Positions 1 to 8,220 of a stretch of 19,857 nt of DNA are shown here, piece by piece. Under the pieces are notes generated by a model. It worked only from the letters and a program-made list of their open reading frames with translations, was not told the origin of the DNA and did no database searches. The stretch is from CAYHOI01 sp964358175 (lineage in GTDB: Bacteria; Margulisbacteria; Riflemargulisbacteria; GWF2-35-9), in NCBI GenBank assembly GCA_964358175.1, contig CAYHOI010000027.1:1-19857 (forward strand). Reading direction: 5' to 3'. The position numbers were made by a program, and so were the translations under genes. Position 1 is the first letter of the stretch. Each line of letters starts with the position of its first letter.

Positions 1-51
1 TATTGGTTTTCAGGTTTTGGAAAAACCGAAAACCAATTCGGTCGAAGTATA
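1..51. repeat. 51-bp palindromic dispersed repeat, copy 1
   Basis: Bases 1-51 are identical to 9332-9382. Bases 2-37 fold into a nested hairpin: outer arms 2-11 and 28-37 (10 bp), a bulged A at 12, inner arms 13-18 and 22-27 (6 bp), and a GGA loop. The conserved block continues about 14 bases past the hairpin, so the repeated unit is more than the stem. Read from base 1, the element is open (YWFSGFGKTENQFGRSI) and the frame runs on to a TGA at 106-108. The left limit cannot be seen because the copy starts at the window edge. No T-run follows on either strand, so it does not look like an intrinsic terminator. Confidence 0.85.
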
Positions 52-172
52 TACTCGTTACGAATTGGTTTGGACGCTTCGCTAGATCTTGCAATGGCGG
101 TGAAGTGACGACGAGCAACGCTTACTGTGCGTGAGCAAGCAAAGAATTGCAAAACCGAAAAAGGAGATTCTC
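52..172. other. Non-coding or repeat-derived leader, no complete gene
   Basis: Apart from an open frame running off the left edge (stop at 106-108), I see no gene. The stretch around 75-120 (cttcgct ... ttgcaatggcgg ... gacgacgagc) resembles, from memory, the GCGAGCGAAGCG/GCAATGACGG type of small dispersed repeat found in many bacterial genomes; this is unverified. A short stem at about 121-137 (GCTTAC/GTGAGC, one G-T pair, 5-base loop) precedes the ribosome-binding site of the next gene. The left-edge frame could be the tail of a real gene or simply a readable repeat. Confidence 0.35.
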
Positions 173-319
173 ATGAAAGATGTCGCAGAAATGACAGTTA
201 AGTTGATGGCAGCGGCTCGTGCTTTGGGTCTGATGAAGGGTGAGGTTGTCTTGGGGATTCCAATTAATATCTCGGGGAAGAGCATTTACTATGATCGCGC
301 AACACCCATAAAACATTAA
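173..319 (+). CDS. Unrecognised 48-residue small protein
   Basis: Function unknown. The ATG at 173 has a good Shine-Dalgarno (AAGGAG at 161-166, 6 bases before the start), which is why it is preferred over the in-frame GTG at 131 that would give 62 residues. The first 20 residues form a probable amphipathic helix (MKDVAEMTVKLMAAARALGL). A short region rich in G, I and V follows, then a polar tail ending in IKH. There is no signal peptide or cysteine motif. The stop lies 10 bases before the MFS transporter start, so the two are probably co-transcribed. The well-placed ribosome-binding site is the main support; it could also act as a leader peptide for the transporter. Confidence 0.5.
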   Translation: MKDVAEMTVKLMAAARALGLMKGEVVLGIPINISGKSIYYDRATPIKH

Positions 320-329
320 GACACAACTC

Positions 330-1523
330 ATGGGTTTATTAACGCCATTTATGGCACTTTGCTCGGTGGAATTCTTTGCGCGACTGTCGTATGCTCTGGC
401 GAGGAGTCCTGTTCTTCCGCTATTTGCCCTTTATCTTGGGGCAGGTCCTGCGGCGATAGGATTTGCCGTGGGTGTCTCGACCGTGACGGGAATCTTCTTT
501 AAACTTCCAGCTGGGGCATTATCGGATGTGATCGGTAGAAAAAAGACCATGTTGTTTGGATTGGTTGTTTTTGCCATCATGCCCTTTACCTATTTGGTGA
601 TTAGGAACTATCAGTGGCTCATCGTCATCCGCTTTATTCATGGGTTTGCGACCGCGATCTATGGTCCGGTAGCAATGGCGATTGTCGCTGATAAAGCGGG
701 AAAGAGCAAAGGGGAAATGCTCTCTTGGTTCTCATCCGTCACCATTATTGGAAATCTTTTGGGTGCGCCCATTGGAGGGTACATTCTCCATCAAAGTCTA
801 AGGGGGTCAAGCCCGATGATGATCGATTTCCAGCATGCGTACTTAGCCAGTGGGATTATGGGTATTGTTGCTCTTATTCTTGCGATCTGGACGCTTCCAA
901 AAGATGAGAATATAGCGAAACACAGTAATCTTGGAGAGGTTTTTAAAAAGTTCTTTATGGGTATCACCGAAGTTCTCAGCGATAAACGTATCGCAATAAC
1001 CTCTGCGATGGAAGGGTTTCAGAAAATGACGGTGGGTGCGCTAGAAGCATTCCTTCCCATTTATGCGGTAATGAGTGCCGGGCTTAATGAGTTTCAAGCG
1101 GGTTTGCTCTGGGCCATACAGGTGGTAACAACTATGCTTTCAAAGCCTGTCATGGGAAAAACATCCGATAAGTACGGCCGAAAGATGCTGATTACGTTAG
1201 GGCTGTTTCTTTGTGCGGGTGCATTTGCGCTCTTTCCGGTCTTTAAGAACTTTTACGCATTGATGGCTGTCGCAGCATTCTTTGGTTTGGGCGAGGCACT
1301 CGTCCAATCATCAGGAGCCGCATTTGTAGCCGATCTATGCAAAGAAAAGCATTTTGGAACCGCGATGGGAACGTTTGGCACGATATTTGATATTGGGCAT
1401 GCGACAGGGCCTATACTCGTGGGAATTCTACTTGCTAGCCATAGTTATATCTTTTCATTTTGGGCCATCTCCGCGATGTTATTTCTTGCGACCTTTCTAT
1501 TTATTTTTAACGTAAAACCATAG
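330..1523 (+). CDS. Major facilitator superfamily transporter
   Basis: A 397-residue polytopic inner-membrane protein with the length and hydrophobic pattern of a 12-helix MFS secondary transporter. The family's motif A lies in the loop after helix 2 (GALSDVIGRKK, about residues 62-72). Its counterpart in the second half is GKTSDKYGRKM (about 276-286), the expected two-fold pseudo-repeat. A polar loop at about 190-220 separates the halves. The sequence resembles drug/metabolite efflux members, but the substrate cannot be read from it. No Shine-Dalgarno precedes the ATG at 330, which is 10 bases after the 48-residue gene, so coupled translation is likely; an ATG at 348 is an alternative start. 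It ends 14 bases from the end of the convergent menB. The family is secure, the substrate is not. Confidence 0.93.
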   Translation: MGLLTPFMALCSVEFFARLSYALARSPVLPLFALYLGAGPAAIGFAVGVSTVTGIFFKLPAGALSDVIGRKKTMLFGLVVFAIMPFTYLVIRNYQWLIVIRFIHGFATAIYGPVAMAIVADKAGKSKGEMLSWFSSVTIIGNLLGAPIGGYILHQSLRGSSPMMIDFQHAYLASGIMGIVALILAIWTLPKDENIAKHSNLGEVFKKFFMGITEVLSDKRIAITSAMEGFQKMTVGALEAFLPIYAVMSAGLNEFQAGLLWAIQVVTTMLSKPVMGKTSDKYGRKMLITLGLFLCAGAFALFPVFKNFYALMAVAAFFGLGEALVQSSGAAFVADLCKEKHFGTAMGTFGTIFDIGHATGPILVGILLASHSYIFSFWAISAMLFLATFLFIFNVKP

Positions 1524-1537
1524 ACTGAAGTGCTTCT

Positions 1538-2359
1538 TTACGGTCTCTTAGGAAAACGCGAAAAATCTGGCTTTCGCTTCTCCACAAAGGCGTCTCTGCC
1601 CTCCTGGGCTTCTTCCGACATATAGTAAAGAAGAGTCGCATTGCCAGCAAGCTCCTGGAGACCCGCCTGGCCGTCACAATCTGCGTTAAGTGCGGCTTTC
1701 AAACAGCGTATCGACAGAGGGGAATTCGCGAGAATCTCCTGACACCATCGAATCGTTTCTTGCTCAAGTTTCTCAAGCGGCACCACCGTATTCACAAGCC
1801 CCATTTCCAAAGCCGCTTTTGCATCATATTGTCTGCAAAGGAACCAAATTTCTCTAGCCTTCTTCTGCCCTACAATTCGAGCCATGTAGCTGGCACCATA
1901 CCCTCCATCAAACGAACCCACTTTGGGTCCTGTTTGTCCGAAAACAGCATTGTCCGCTGCAATCGTCAGGTCACACATCATGTGCAAAACATGTCCTCCC
2001 CCTATCGCAAAGCCCGCCACCATTGCGATCACAGGCTTGGGGCAAGTGCGGATTTGCCTCTGAAAATCCAATACATTCAAATGGGTTTGGCCTGCGGTAT
2101 CTTTATACCCATCTTCCCCACGAATCTTCTGGTCTCCGCCCGAGCAAAAGGCTTTATCCCCGCTACCCGTTAGAATAACCACGCCGATAGAGCGATCAAG
2201 TCGCGCATCATTGAGCGCATCCATCATTTCATCCACCGTTAAGGGACGGAAAGCATTATGCACACGGGGTCGATTGATCGTAATCTTCGCAATACCCGGC
2301 ACTTTATCGTACAAGATGTCCTGATAGGGTTTTGCTGTGATCCACTTCATGGGTTTCAT
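1538..2359 (-). CDS. menB: 1,4-dihydroxy-2-naphthoyl-CoA synthase (MenB)
   Basis: A 273-residue crotonase-fold enzyme that closes the second ring of the naphthoquinone nucleus, turning o-succinylbenzoyl-CoA into 1,4-dihydroxy-2-naphthoyl-CoA in menaquinone synthesis. MenB marks: CSGGDQ (72-77), the oxyanion-hole segment GFAIGGGH (116-123), the long diagnostic block QTGPKVGSFDGGYG (142-155) followed by ASYMARIVGQKKAREIW, and a C-terminus ending in KRKPDFSRFPKRP. Length is normal. ATGs at 2359 and 2350 are both possible; neither has a clear Shine-Dalgarno. No other men gene is in the window. It lies 48 bases downstream of the unknown 69-residue gene on the same strand and may be in that operon or have its own promoter. 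If it is functional, the organism probably makes menaquinone. Confidence 0.95.
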   Translation of the reverse strand: MKPMKWITAKPYQDILYDKVPGIAKITINRPRVHNAFRPLTVDEMMDALNDARLDRSIGVVILTGSGDKAFCSGGDQKIRGEDGYKDTAGQTHLNVLDFQRQIRTCPKPVIAMVAGFAIGGGHVLHMMCDLTIAADNAVFGQTGPKVGSFDGGYGASYMARIVGQKKAREIWFLCRQYDAKAALEMGLVNTVVPLEKLEQETIRWCQEILANSPLSIRCLKAALNADCDGQAGLQELAGNATLLYYMSEEAQEGRDAFVEKRKPDFSRFPKRP

Positions 2360-2407
2360 CGTCTTGCTTATTATTTTATGATGGATTGGGCGGTTTGCCT
2401 ATGGGGC

Positions 2408-2617
2408 TTACACCACGAAATAGTTAATCCTATGGGAATCTGTGTCATCTGGGTAGGTAGAATGTTTTGCCTTGAGATTCACATCCACAACAAGCTCGGG
2501 TGTTTTGAGAAAACGAAGTATTTCCAGCCTGATCTCAGGTGGTAATTGGTTATAAATCGCGATTAGGCGCTGTATATCCGCCACCAACTTACGATGTCTC
2601 GCTTCATATTCCGCCAT
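2408..2617 (-). CDS. Unrecognised 69-residue helical protein
   Basis: Not recognised. The start is taken at the ATG at 2617, which has GGAGAG five bases upstream, rather than the ATG at 2638, which adds seven residues. Its first 14 bases overlap the end of the 284-residue gene, an arrangement typical of translational coupling. Residues 1-40 are strongly helical and charged (MAEYEARHRKLVADIQRLIA, then LPPEIRLEILRFLK). The last 25 residues are polar and end in INYFVV. An LPPE segment also occurs in the upstream partner (LPPELMAKMKKI), but the match is too short to claim homology. It may be a partner or chaperone-like accessory of the larger upstream proteins; that is context only. Confidence 0.6.
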   Translation of the reverse strand: MAEYEARHRKLVADIQRLIAIYNQLPPEIRLEILRFLKTPELVVDVNLKAKHSTYPDDTDSHRINYFVV

Positions 2618-3458
2618 TGGGACTCTCCATTTTCTCAAGCGTTTTCATCAGACTAGAATAGCTATCTTGCACCTCACTAGGCAAATCTTCTTTATTTTCC
2701 AGACTGAGTTCTAAAGTGTAGAACTCACGAAGAAAAGCCTTTGCCTGACCTGAAAGACGCGCATCATCTGCTGAACCCATTAAATCCTCAATATCATCTA
2801 AAGACTTTCTTGCTTTTGCATAAATCTTCTTCATCTTTGCCATGAGTTCAGGCGGCAAAACCATTCCTTTGGCAATCACCGATTGGATAAATCCAAGTGT
2901 AGCTCTATATTGAAGCACGCTCATGGTTGTATGTTTGCCAAGACCATCGAGAAGAGGCTCAAGGAGCGCAGGATTGTTGCTAAGAAGCTTGGTGAGTTTT
3001 TTGGTTTGCCCCCCGAAAATCTTCTGAATAAGCTGACTTGCTACAATCTGGTCATCCGCCGTGGTTTGGATGATGGATAGATGTGACATGAAATTTCGCT
3101 CCAGATCAACAGTCTTTTGGGCGTCAGGGGTCGTTGAAATGGGGCTCGGGCTTGCCGTCTTGCTTGACTTTGGGGGCTGCTCGAGGAGTGCAGCCAGTTG
3201 CACCTCCTCAGCAAAGGTTTGGAGTGCGCTCAAATCCTCCGAACTGGAAGATTGCAGGATGAGTTTGCTGAAATCTTTAAGCGAGAGCTGTTGGCTTTTG
3301 AGCTGCCCAACTGCTTTGCCGAGCTCCTCAGGAGACGCTATCTCCCGCGAGGTGTCTTTGGCATACGACGTTACCTTCTCCGAAAAGCGTTGTTCAGTGT
3401 ATTTTATAGAATGAGATGAACGGAGTGGCTTACCTTGAATTTGAATTTCGTTGGGCAT
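2604..3458 (-). CDS. Unrecognised 284-residue helical protein
   Basis: Not recognised. ATGs lie at 3461 and 3458. The Shine-Dalgarno AGGAGG (3466-3471) is 7 bases from the second and only 4 from the first, so 3458 is chosen. The predicted make-up is mostly alpha-helical and soluble, with no signal peptide or membrane segment. Residues 1-95 are polar and helical. A Ser/Pro/Thr-rich linker follows at about 95-116 (PPKSSKTASPSPISTTPD). A helical domain then covers 117-284, including LERNFMSHLSIIQ, KLLSNNPALLEPLLDGLGKH and LPPELMAKMKKIYAKARKSL. It lies 101 bases downstream of the 1159-residue gene and overlaps the 69-residue gene, so the three form an apparent operon. Two domains joined by a flexible linker would suit an adaptor or secreted-substrate role, but nothing shows this directly. 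Confidence 0.75.
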   Translation of the reverse strand: MPNEIQIQGKPLRSSHSIKYTEQRFSEKVTSYAKDTSREIASPEELGKAVGQLKSQQLSLKDFSKLILQSSSSEDLSALQTFAEEVQLAALLEQPPKSSKTASPSPISTTPDAQKTVDLERNFMSHLSIIQTTADDQIVASQLIQKIFGGQTKKLTKLLSNNPALLEPLLDGLGKHTTMSVLQYRATLGFIQSVIAKGMVLPPELMAKMKKIYAKARKSLDDIEDLMGSADDARLSGQAKAFLREFYTLELSLENKEDLPSEVQDSYSSLMKTLEKMESPNGGI

Positions 3459-3559
3459 CATATCTCCTCCTGTTATCTAGGTTATGCCCACAAGTGGCGA
3501 GATTTAAACATTTCATCTCCCTTGACCGAAGGAAAGAGCTGGGCTGGGAACTATTCTAC

Positions 3560-6500
3560 TTACACTTCTCTGAGAACCACCTCAACCAGAAAAACAAATT
3601 GCGTCACTGGTGCTACGTGCTGCTTAATGGTTCCATTCTTATCTTTCGTAGCATAGTCAATCTGTTCTTGTCTCAATTTAAGGCTCTTGCCGCCAGAATT
3701 ACCCTGCGTTTCAACTACCTCTATTCTGGAATCTGTTTTACGCTGATCAAGCAATTCGTTTATCAAATAAGCTGTTTCTGCAACTGGATCCATTCCTGCT
3801 TTTAAAGTCATAAGAACTTTTGAATAAAGGTAATCTAAAACCCTGTCTTGAGGAACAGGATTTTTTACAACTCTCAACGCAGCCGGTTTATAGCAAAACC
3901 GATAGACCTTTTCCCCACTCATAAGCCTTTTTTTAGCTTCAATAGTTGTCAGAGGAACTAACTCGCCCCCTGGCAATTTCCTGAAGTAACAGGTTTCTTT
4001 CATCAACTTCAGTACCGTTTCGATCATCTGAGGAGTTGTTGGATTGCCCTTCAACGAAAATGTTTCCTCAGCCTTAAATGTAATTCGTTTTTTGTAATTT
4101 GTTTTGGAATAAACAAACGTATTGGCGATTGCTTCTAAGAGTCTTGTATTGGGATTTTCATTAAAATACACTTTATTGTTTCCCAGAGAGTTTTCATCAC
4201 TTCTATCTTCACTGGACTCTGACTTTTGTTTGATTAAATCGAGGATTAGTTTCATTAAGGTAGCACGAATAGCAGGCAGGCTCTCTTGCAATTCCTTTGA
4301 GAGGTTATCTAATGTTAAATATCCCTCTTCATCAAGTGTTGCTTGTAAAGGCTCCTTAAAGTCTTGAAGTGTTATCTTAAAGTGGATTTCTCCCTCAGCA
4401 AATTCCAAATCGATAAGTTGCTTAATGTATTTCGCTATTGGATCATTCAGTGTCAATTGATATGAAAACTCGCTTCCAGCATTTTCAATGAGACCTAGGA
4501 GTGCAAGAAATTTATCTGCAAACTCACCTTCCAGGACTAGAGGAGCTTTATTCGCCTGTCGAAGCCCCTCCTCTATTTGTTTAAGTTTCTCGCCTTCCTC
4601 ATTGGTTAAGGGTCTTGCCACTTTGGGCAGAATATCCTCATGAGCTTCAGGCTCAATTTGCAACTGATCCTTTAACGCTTCAGCTTCAAGTCTTTTTGCT
4701 TCTTCTTTAATGGCTTCATGGACTTGCCCATTCACTTTATGTAGAATTTCTTCATTTTCTTTCAACATCCCTATAATCATTTTGGGATCACCAGCACCAA
4801 GTTTTCCTGTGAATAAGTTGACCTCTCTCTTTGAGATATTCCACCCATTTCCAATCTCTGTGTAGAACAATTCAAAGTTATCGATCATATCCTCCAACGC
4901 CTTTGCGAGCCTTTTCAGATCAGACATCTTATTCAAAGAAACTGTCTGTTTTAAGATTTCATCAAGCACTGTTGAAGGATTTAAAGACATTTTACCACCC
5001 TCAAAGGATTTCAAGACTTCAGCGATATATGGTCTTCGCTTAATCTCTTCTTCGATTTCGCCCATTGCCTTGTTCACAAGCTCTTTTCCCGTGATAAGGG
5101 ATGCTTTACATTTTGCTAATATTTCCATAATCTTCACAGAATCATCTGTTCCCAGTTTTGCTTTGCATCGTTCTGTTTCCCTTTTAGAGAAAACCCTATT
5201 CTCTTCTAACTTAAAAGAGTCGAAATGTTTTAGGATTTTATCAATCTTCTCCATAAGTTCTTTAAGCTTTTTCATCTCCACAGAAACGTACTTGCCATGC
5301 GTTTCTGAGACTTGATTTATCTGTTCTTCAGGATTAAACCCCTGTTTTTTGTTGTCAAACAGATCCAAAATCTCACCGAGACAGAGTCGGACGCTTTCTT
5401 TATCATCGTTTGAACCGGCTACGCGCTTCTCTTGCTTTTGAACTGGAGCTTTAGCGGGATTCCCCCTGTGTCCCCTAAGGCTACTTATATCTTCAAGCGC
5501 TTTGAGAATGCGCTCTCTTAATTCGTTCAGATTACCCCTAATGGCTTCTGGATTTTCTTGATTCAGCAAGGCTTTGCAGAAAATCTGCTCAGGCTTGATA
5601 TATTGATCAGGGTATTCTCTTTCTTTTCCAGCTAAGGCTTTTAATTTTGTAACGGCTTCGTCTAATTTATAACCCGTCTTTTTGTTTTCGATATCGTAGA
5701 ATTCGGGGTGCTGAAAATCGAATAAAAGTGCAGCAATCCATAGGTTTTCAGGAAAAGTCTTTGAGAGCTTTTGTAAGATAAAAAATTTAAGATCCTTGGT
5801 TATATCCTGAGAAACACTAAGCATCGCCAAGCTGTACATGGTGGCATCATCCGTGTGCATAGCATGAAAAAAACGATTGATATTCAGCCTAATTGTGGAA
5901 AGAAGACCCTCATTATGGGGAAGGCCTTGAGCCAGTTTCGAGAACAAGATCAATACATGATGAATCGACCCCTTCACGGAGAGTACTACGTTACAGACTT
6001 CCCTCATGACGGTAATAGGCCATCTCTTAATATCCTCAACCGTAAGTTTAGGTGTTATCCCAGTCGCTATTGCCCAGTACTGAAAAGGAAACGGAGTTGG
6101 TTCAGACCACTCGCCGATTTCAGAACTGAATGAAAAAGGATTCGACATGGTGTTACCAGCATTAACCTCGCAAAGCAGCCTCAATAGTTCCGGCACCCCA
6201 TACGTTGCGACATAGGTTCTCACAAAGGGCTCATCAGACTGATACACAAGAGGAATAATCTTTTGATGTCTTTCTTCTCTCGACCTTTCGTTTCCATCGA
6301 GCACACCACGAGTTTGAAGCGCATTTTTTGAATTCGCAAAGATTGTGTTGATAGTTTCATCTATTTCGGTTCGCCCCGTGCCGAAATCCTTCGCCTGAGG
6401 GTCTAGCAATCGATGAAGCAAAACAGCGATCACATATCTCGTCATGGCTTGAGGCGACATATCCCGCTGAGATTTTCGTATGATATCCGCAAGTTCCTTT

Positions 6501-7039
6501 TGGATGATTGAGGATAGGTCATCTTTGGAAAAAGAAGTGTTTGTCAACACTATATGAAGAAGAAGCAGTGCTACGATTTTGGTGCGTATAGGGAGTTCAT
6601 CAACCAGCAACATCCCTAAGTGCGGTAAAACAACAGGATAGCGTGCCAATAGCGTATAGAATTCACTGCTCCACTCACGAAATATTCGATAGTCTTTTAC
6701 CGCATTAAAATGACTGGAAAAGAATTTTGCCAAAAGCACCAGCTTTTTATTATTCTCTGGAACATTGGAACCTGCCTGCCTGAAGAGTTCTTCCGCTGAT
6801 GGCATAAGAGTGTGTTCCCCTGAAGAATCAATGTTTTCCGCAATAAGTTTTTTCTCCTTCAGAGATTCCAAAAGGCTCTCCGTCCCATCTGAACCACAGT
6901 CACAGTGTAGAATATTTACTATCTGCAAGAGTGCATAAAAAGTTAATCCCCGATAGGGTCTTATTGTGCTCTCAAGGACAACCATAATTGCCAATTCTGG
7001 AGATATACCCCCATCCCCAACGACTTTTTTCTGCAACAT
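3560..7039 (-). CDS. Large unrecognised protein, about 1159 residues, with internal duplication
   Basis: Not recognised. The start is the ATG at 7039, 8 bases after AGGAGG (7048-7053); the longer reading begins at a GTG inside that Shine-Dalgarno and is unlikely. It appears soluble and mostly helical, with no signal peptide or convincing membrane span. Residues 1-90 could be a small winged-helix-like domain (weak). About 95-515 is a helix-rich region. A basic low-complexity linker lies at about 521-547 (RGHRGNPAKAPVQKQEKR). Two copies of a repeat of about 100 residues follow (567-668 and 684-783). Then come an acidic coiled-coil-like stretch, a second region to about 935, a Ser/Asp-rich linker (about 938-955), and a more basic C-terminal domain of about 200 residues. 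It heads an operon with two other unknown genes and diverges from hisC. Confidence 0.85.
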   Translation of the reverse strand: MLQKKVVGDGGISPELAIMVVLESTIRPYRGLTFYALLQIVNILHCDCGSDGTESLLESLKEKKLIAENIDSSGEHTLMPSAEELFRQAGSNVPENNKKLVLLAKFFSSHFNAVKDYRIFREWSSEFYTLLARYPVVLPHLGMLLVDELPIRTKIVALLLLHIVLTNTSFSKDDLSSIIQKELADIIRKSQRDMSPQAMTRYVIAVLLHRLLDPQAKDFGTGRTEIDETINTIFANSKNALQTRGVLDGNERSREERHQKIIPLVYQSDEPFVRTYVATYGVPELLRLLCEVNAGNTMSNPFSFSSEIGEWSEPTPFPFQYWAIATGITPKLTVEDIKRWPITVMREVCNVVLSVKGSIHHVLILFSKLAQGLPHNEGLLSTIRLNINRFFHAMHTDDATMYSLAMLSVSQDITKDLKFFILQKLSKTFPENLWIAALLFDFQHPEFYDIENKKTGYKLDEAVTKLKALAGKEREYPDQYIKPEQIFCKALLNQENPEAIRGNLNELRERILKALEDISSLRGHRGNPAKAPVQKQEKRVAGSNDDKESVRLCLGEILDLFDNKKQGFNPEEQINQVSETHGKYVSVEMKKLKELMEKIDKILKHFDSFKLEENRVFSKRETERCKAKLGTDDSVKIMEILAKCKASLITGKELVNKAMGEIEEEIKRRPYIAEVLKSFEGGKMSLNPSTVLDEILKQTVSLNKMSDLKRLAKALEDMIDNFELFYTEIGNGWNISKREVNLFTGKLGAGDPKMIIGMLKENEEILHKVNGQVHEAIKEEAKRLEAEALKDQLQIEPEAHEDILPKVARPLTNEEGEKLKQIEEGLRQANKAPLVLEGEFADKFLALLGLIENAGSEFSYQLTLNDPIAKYIKQLIDLEFAEGEIHFKITLQDFKEPLQATLDEEGYLTLDNLSKELQESLPAIRATLMKLILDLIKQKSESSEDRSDENSLGNNKVYFNENPNTRLLEAIANTFVYSKTNYKKRITFKAEETFSLKGNPTTPQMIETVLKLMKETCYFRKLPGGELVPLTTIEAKKRLMSGEKVYRFCYKPAALRVVKNPVPQDRVLDYLYSKVLMTLKAGMDPVAETAYLINELLDQRKTDSRIEVVETQGNSGGKSLKLRQEQIDYATKDKNGTIKQHVAPVTQFVFLVEVVLREV
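4691..5341 (-). repeat. Tandem duplication of about 100 residues inside the 1159-residue protein
   Basis: Two protein-level repeats, about residues 567-668 and 684-783, with a period of 115-118 residues. Aligned landmarks: FNPEEQ with LNPSTV, KHFDSF with DNFELF, FSKRE with ISKRE, AKLGTDDSVKI with GKLGAGDPKMI, and EEEIKRR with KEEAKRL. Identity is modest, so the duplication is old or the copies have diverged. The landmarks keep order and spacing, which chance similarity between coiled-coil regions would not do. Confidence 0.65.
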
Positions 7040-7107
7040 TATGCGCACCTCCTAGTAATATATCGTACCCTTTCGGAAATTAATTCATTTTTTTTTAACT
7101 TCGTTCA

Positions 7108-7116
7108 TGAGATAAT
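7108..7116 (+). promoter_or_regulatory. Candidate extended -10 for hisC-gcvT
   Basis: TGA followed by GATAAT fits the extended -10 pattern (TGN plus 5 of 6 TATAAT bases). It ends 9 bases before the GTG start of hisC, so the transcript would begin at or within a few bases of the start codon, and no Shine-Dalgarno is present. A T-rich run at 7088-7096 occupies the -35 zone without matching it. The 86-base gap to the divergent gene also contains a TATATT on the minus strand (7057-7062) that may be the -10 of the 1159-residue gene. Confidence 0.4.
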
Positions 7117-7125
7117 GAATGGATC

Positions 7126-8220
7126 GTGGTTACGCTCAACGCCCATATTGCCAATTTGCAGCCTTATGTGCCTGGAAAACCCATTGAAGAAGTTGAGCGC
7201 GACTATGGGCTAACGCATATTATTAAACTTGCCAGCAATGAGAATACTTGGGGAATTCCTACCTCGGTTCGACGAAAATTGTACCCCAAGCTGAAGGATA
7301 TCTTTCGTTATCCAGACGGCTCTCTGTATCGTCTTCGCACCAAACTATCGCATCAGCTTAACATTCGCCCGGATCAGCTGATTTTTGGAAACGGCTCCGA
7401 TGAGCTACTCCAGATCATTGCTCTGGCATATCTTGGCTCCGACAAGGAGGTCTTGGTTTCTGCAGGGACATTTTCGGAATATCAATTCTGCGCAACCCTG
7501 GTGAACGCACCCACTCACGTAATCCCACTTCTTAAGCACACCTACGCTTTGACCACTTTTGCTGAGGCCGTTGGCCCAAAAACGAGCGTTATTTTTCTAT
7601 GTAATCCGAATAACCCCACTGGAACTGCTTTTGGTACACGTTCCTTTGAAGCCTTTATGAAGAAAGTCCCTTCGCACGTACTCGTGATCCTTGATGAGGC
7701 TTATTTCGAATATGCACAAGGTGAGGGCCATCTTGATGGACTCCGATATGTATCCCAATATCCGAATTTGATGATCCTGAGAACATTCTCGAAATTATGG
7801 GCCTTGGCAGGACTTCGATTGGGATACGGTGTCGCCCATTCCTCCCTCGTGGCAGGACTCAGTAAGGCAAGGCAACCTTTTAACGTGAACCGATTTGCAG
7901 AAGAGGCCGCTTTGCTCATGTTGGATGAACCGGGGTGGGCACAGAAAGTTCGCAACGAGTTGGATCGCGAGAAACGTAAGATATATCGTTCCTTGGATCG
8001 ATTGGGCGTATCCTATCTAGTGAGTCGAGCAAACTTTATTTTCATCGAATTGGGTCAATCAGCTAGCGAAATTTGTGAAGCACTTCTGCATATGGGTATT
8101 ATTGTACGAGCCCTGAATGGATTTGGTTTCCCAGAGGCCATTCGCGTGACAGTGGGCAGACCCTCGGAGAATAAAGCGTTTCTCTCTGCCTTCGAAAAGG
8201 TGCTGAAGAAATCATGTTAA
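7126..8220 (+). CDS. hisC: Histidinol-phosphate aminotransferase (HisC)
   Basis: A 364-residue fold-type I PLP enzyme that transfers an amino group from glutamate to imidazole acetol phosphate in histidine synthesis; some relatives also act on aromatic or phenylalanine precursors. Visible family marks: LASNEN near the N-terminus (35-40), GNGSDELLQ (89-97), CNPNNPTG (159-166), the PLP-ring aspartate in LDEAYFEY (D190), the Schiff-base lysine in RTFSKLWALAGLRLGYG (K223) and the phosphate-binding Arg231. It starts with GTG and has no Shine-Dalgarno; no in-frame ATG lies upstream. No other his gene is nearby. Its last 7 bases overlap gcvT, so the two are translated together. HisC is the best call; a broader-specificity relative cannot be excluded. 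Confidence 0.9.
   Translation: MVTLNAHIANLQPYVPGKPIEEVERDYGLTHIIKLASNENTWGIPTSVRRKLYPKLKDIFRYPDGSLYRLRTKLSHQLNIRPDQLIFGNGSDELLQIIALAYLGSDKEVLVSAGTFSEYQFCATLVNAPTHVIPLLKHTYALTTFAEAVGPKTSVIFLCNPNNPTGTAFGTRSFEAFMKKVPSHVLVILDEAYFEYAQGEGHLDGLRYVSQYPNLMILRTFSKLWALAGLRLGYGVAHSSLVAGLSKARQPFNVNRFAEEAALLMLDEPGWAQKVRNELDREKRKIYRSLDRLGVSYLVSRANFIFIELGQSASEICEALLHMGIIVRALNGFGFPEAIRVTVGRPSENKAFLSAFEKVLKKSC

Noticed and set aside
1760..2173. A 137-residue + strand frame opposite menB
   Set aside because: Shadow of the conserved MenB sequence on the other strand.
3560..7039. The 1159-residue protein as a type III secretion or NTPase protein
   Set aside because: I see no Walker motifs, signal peptide or family signatures; naming a function would be a guess.
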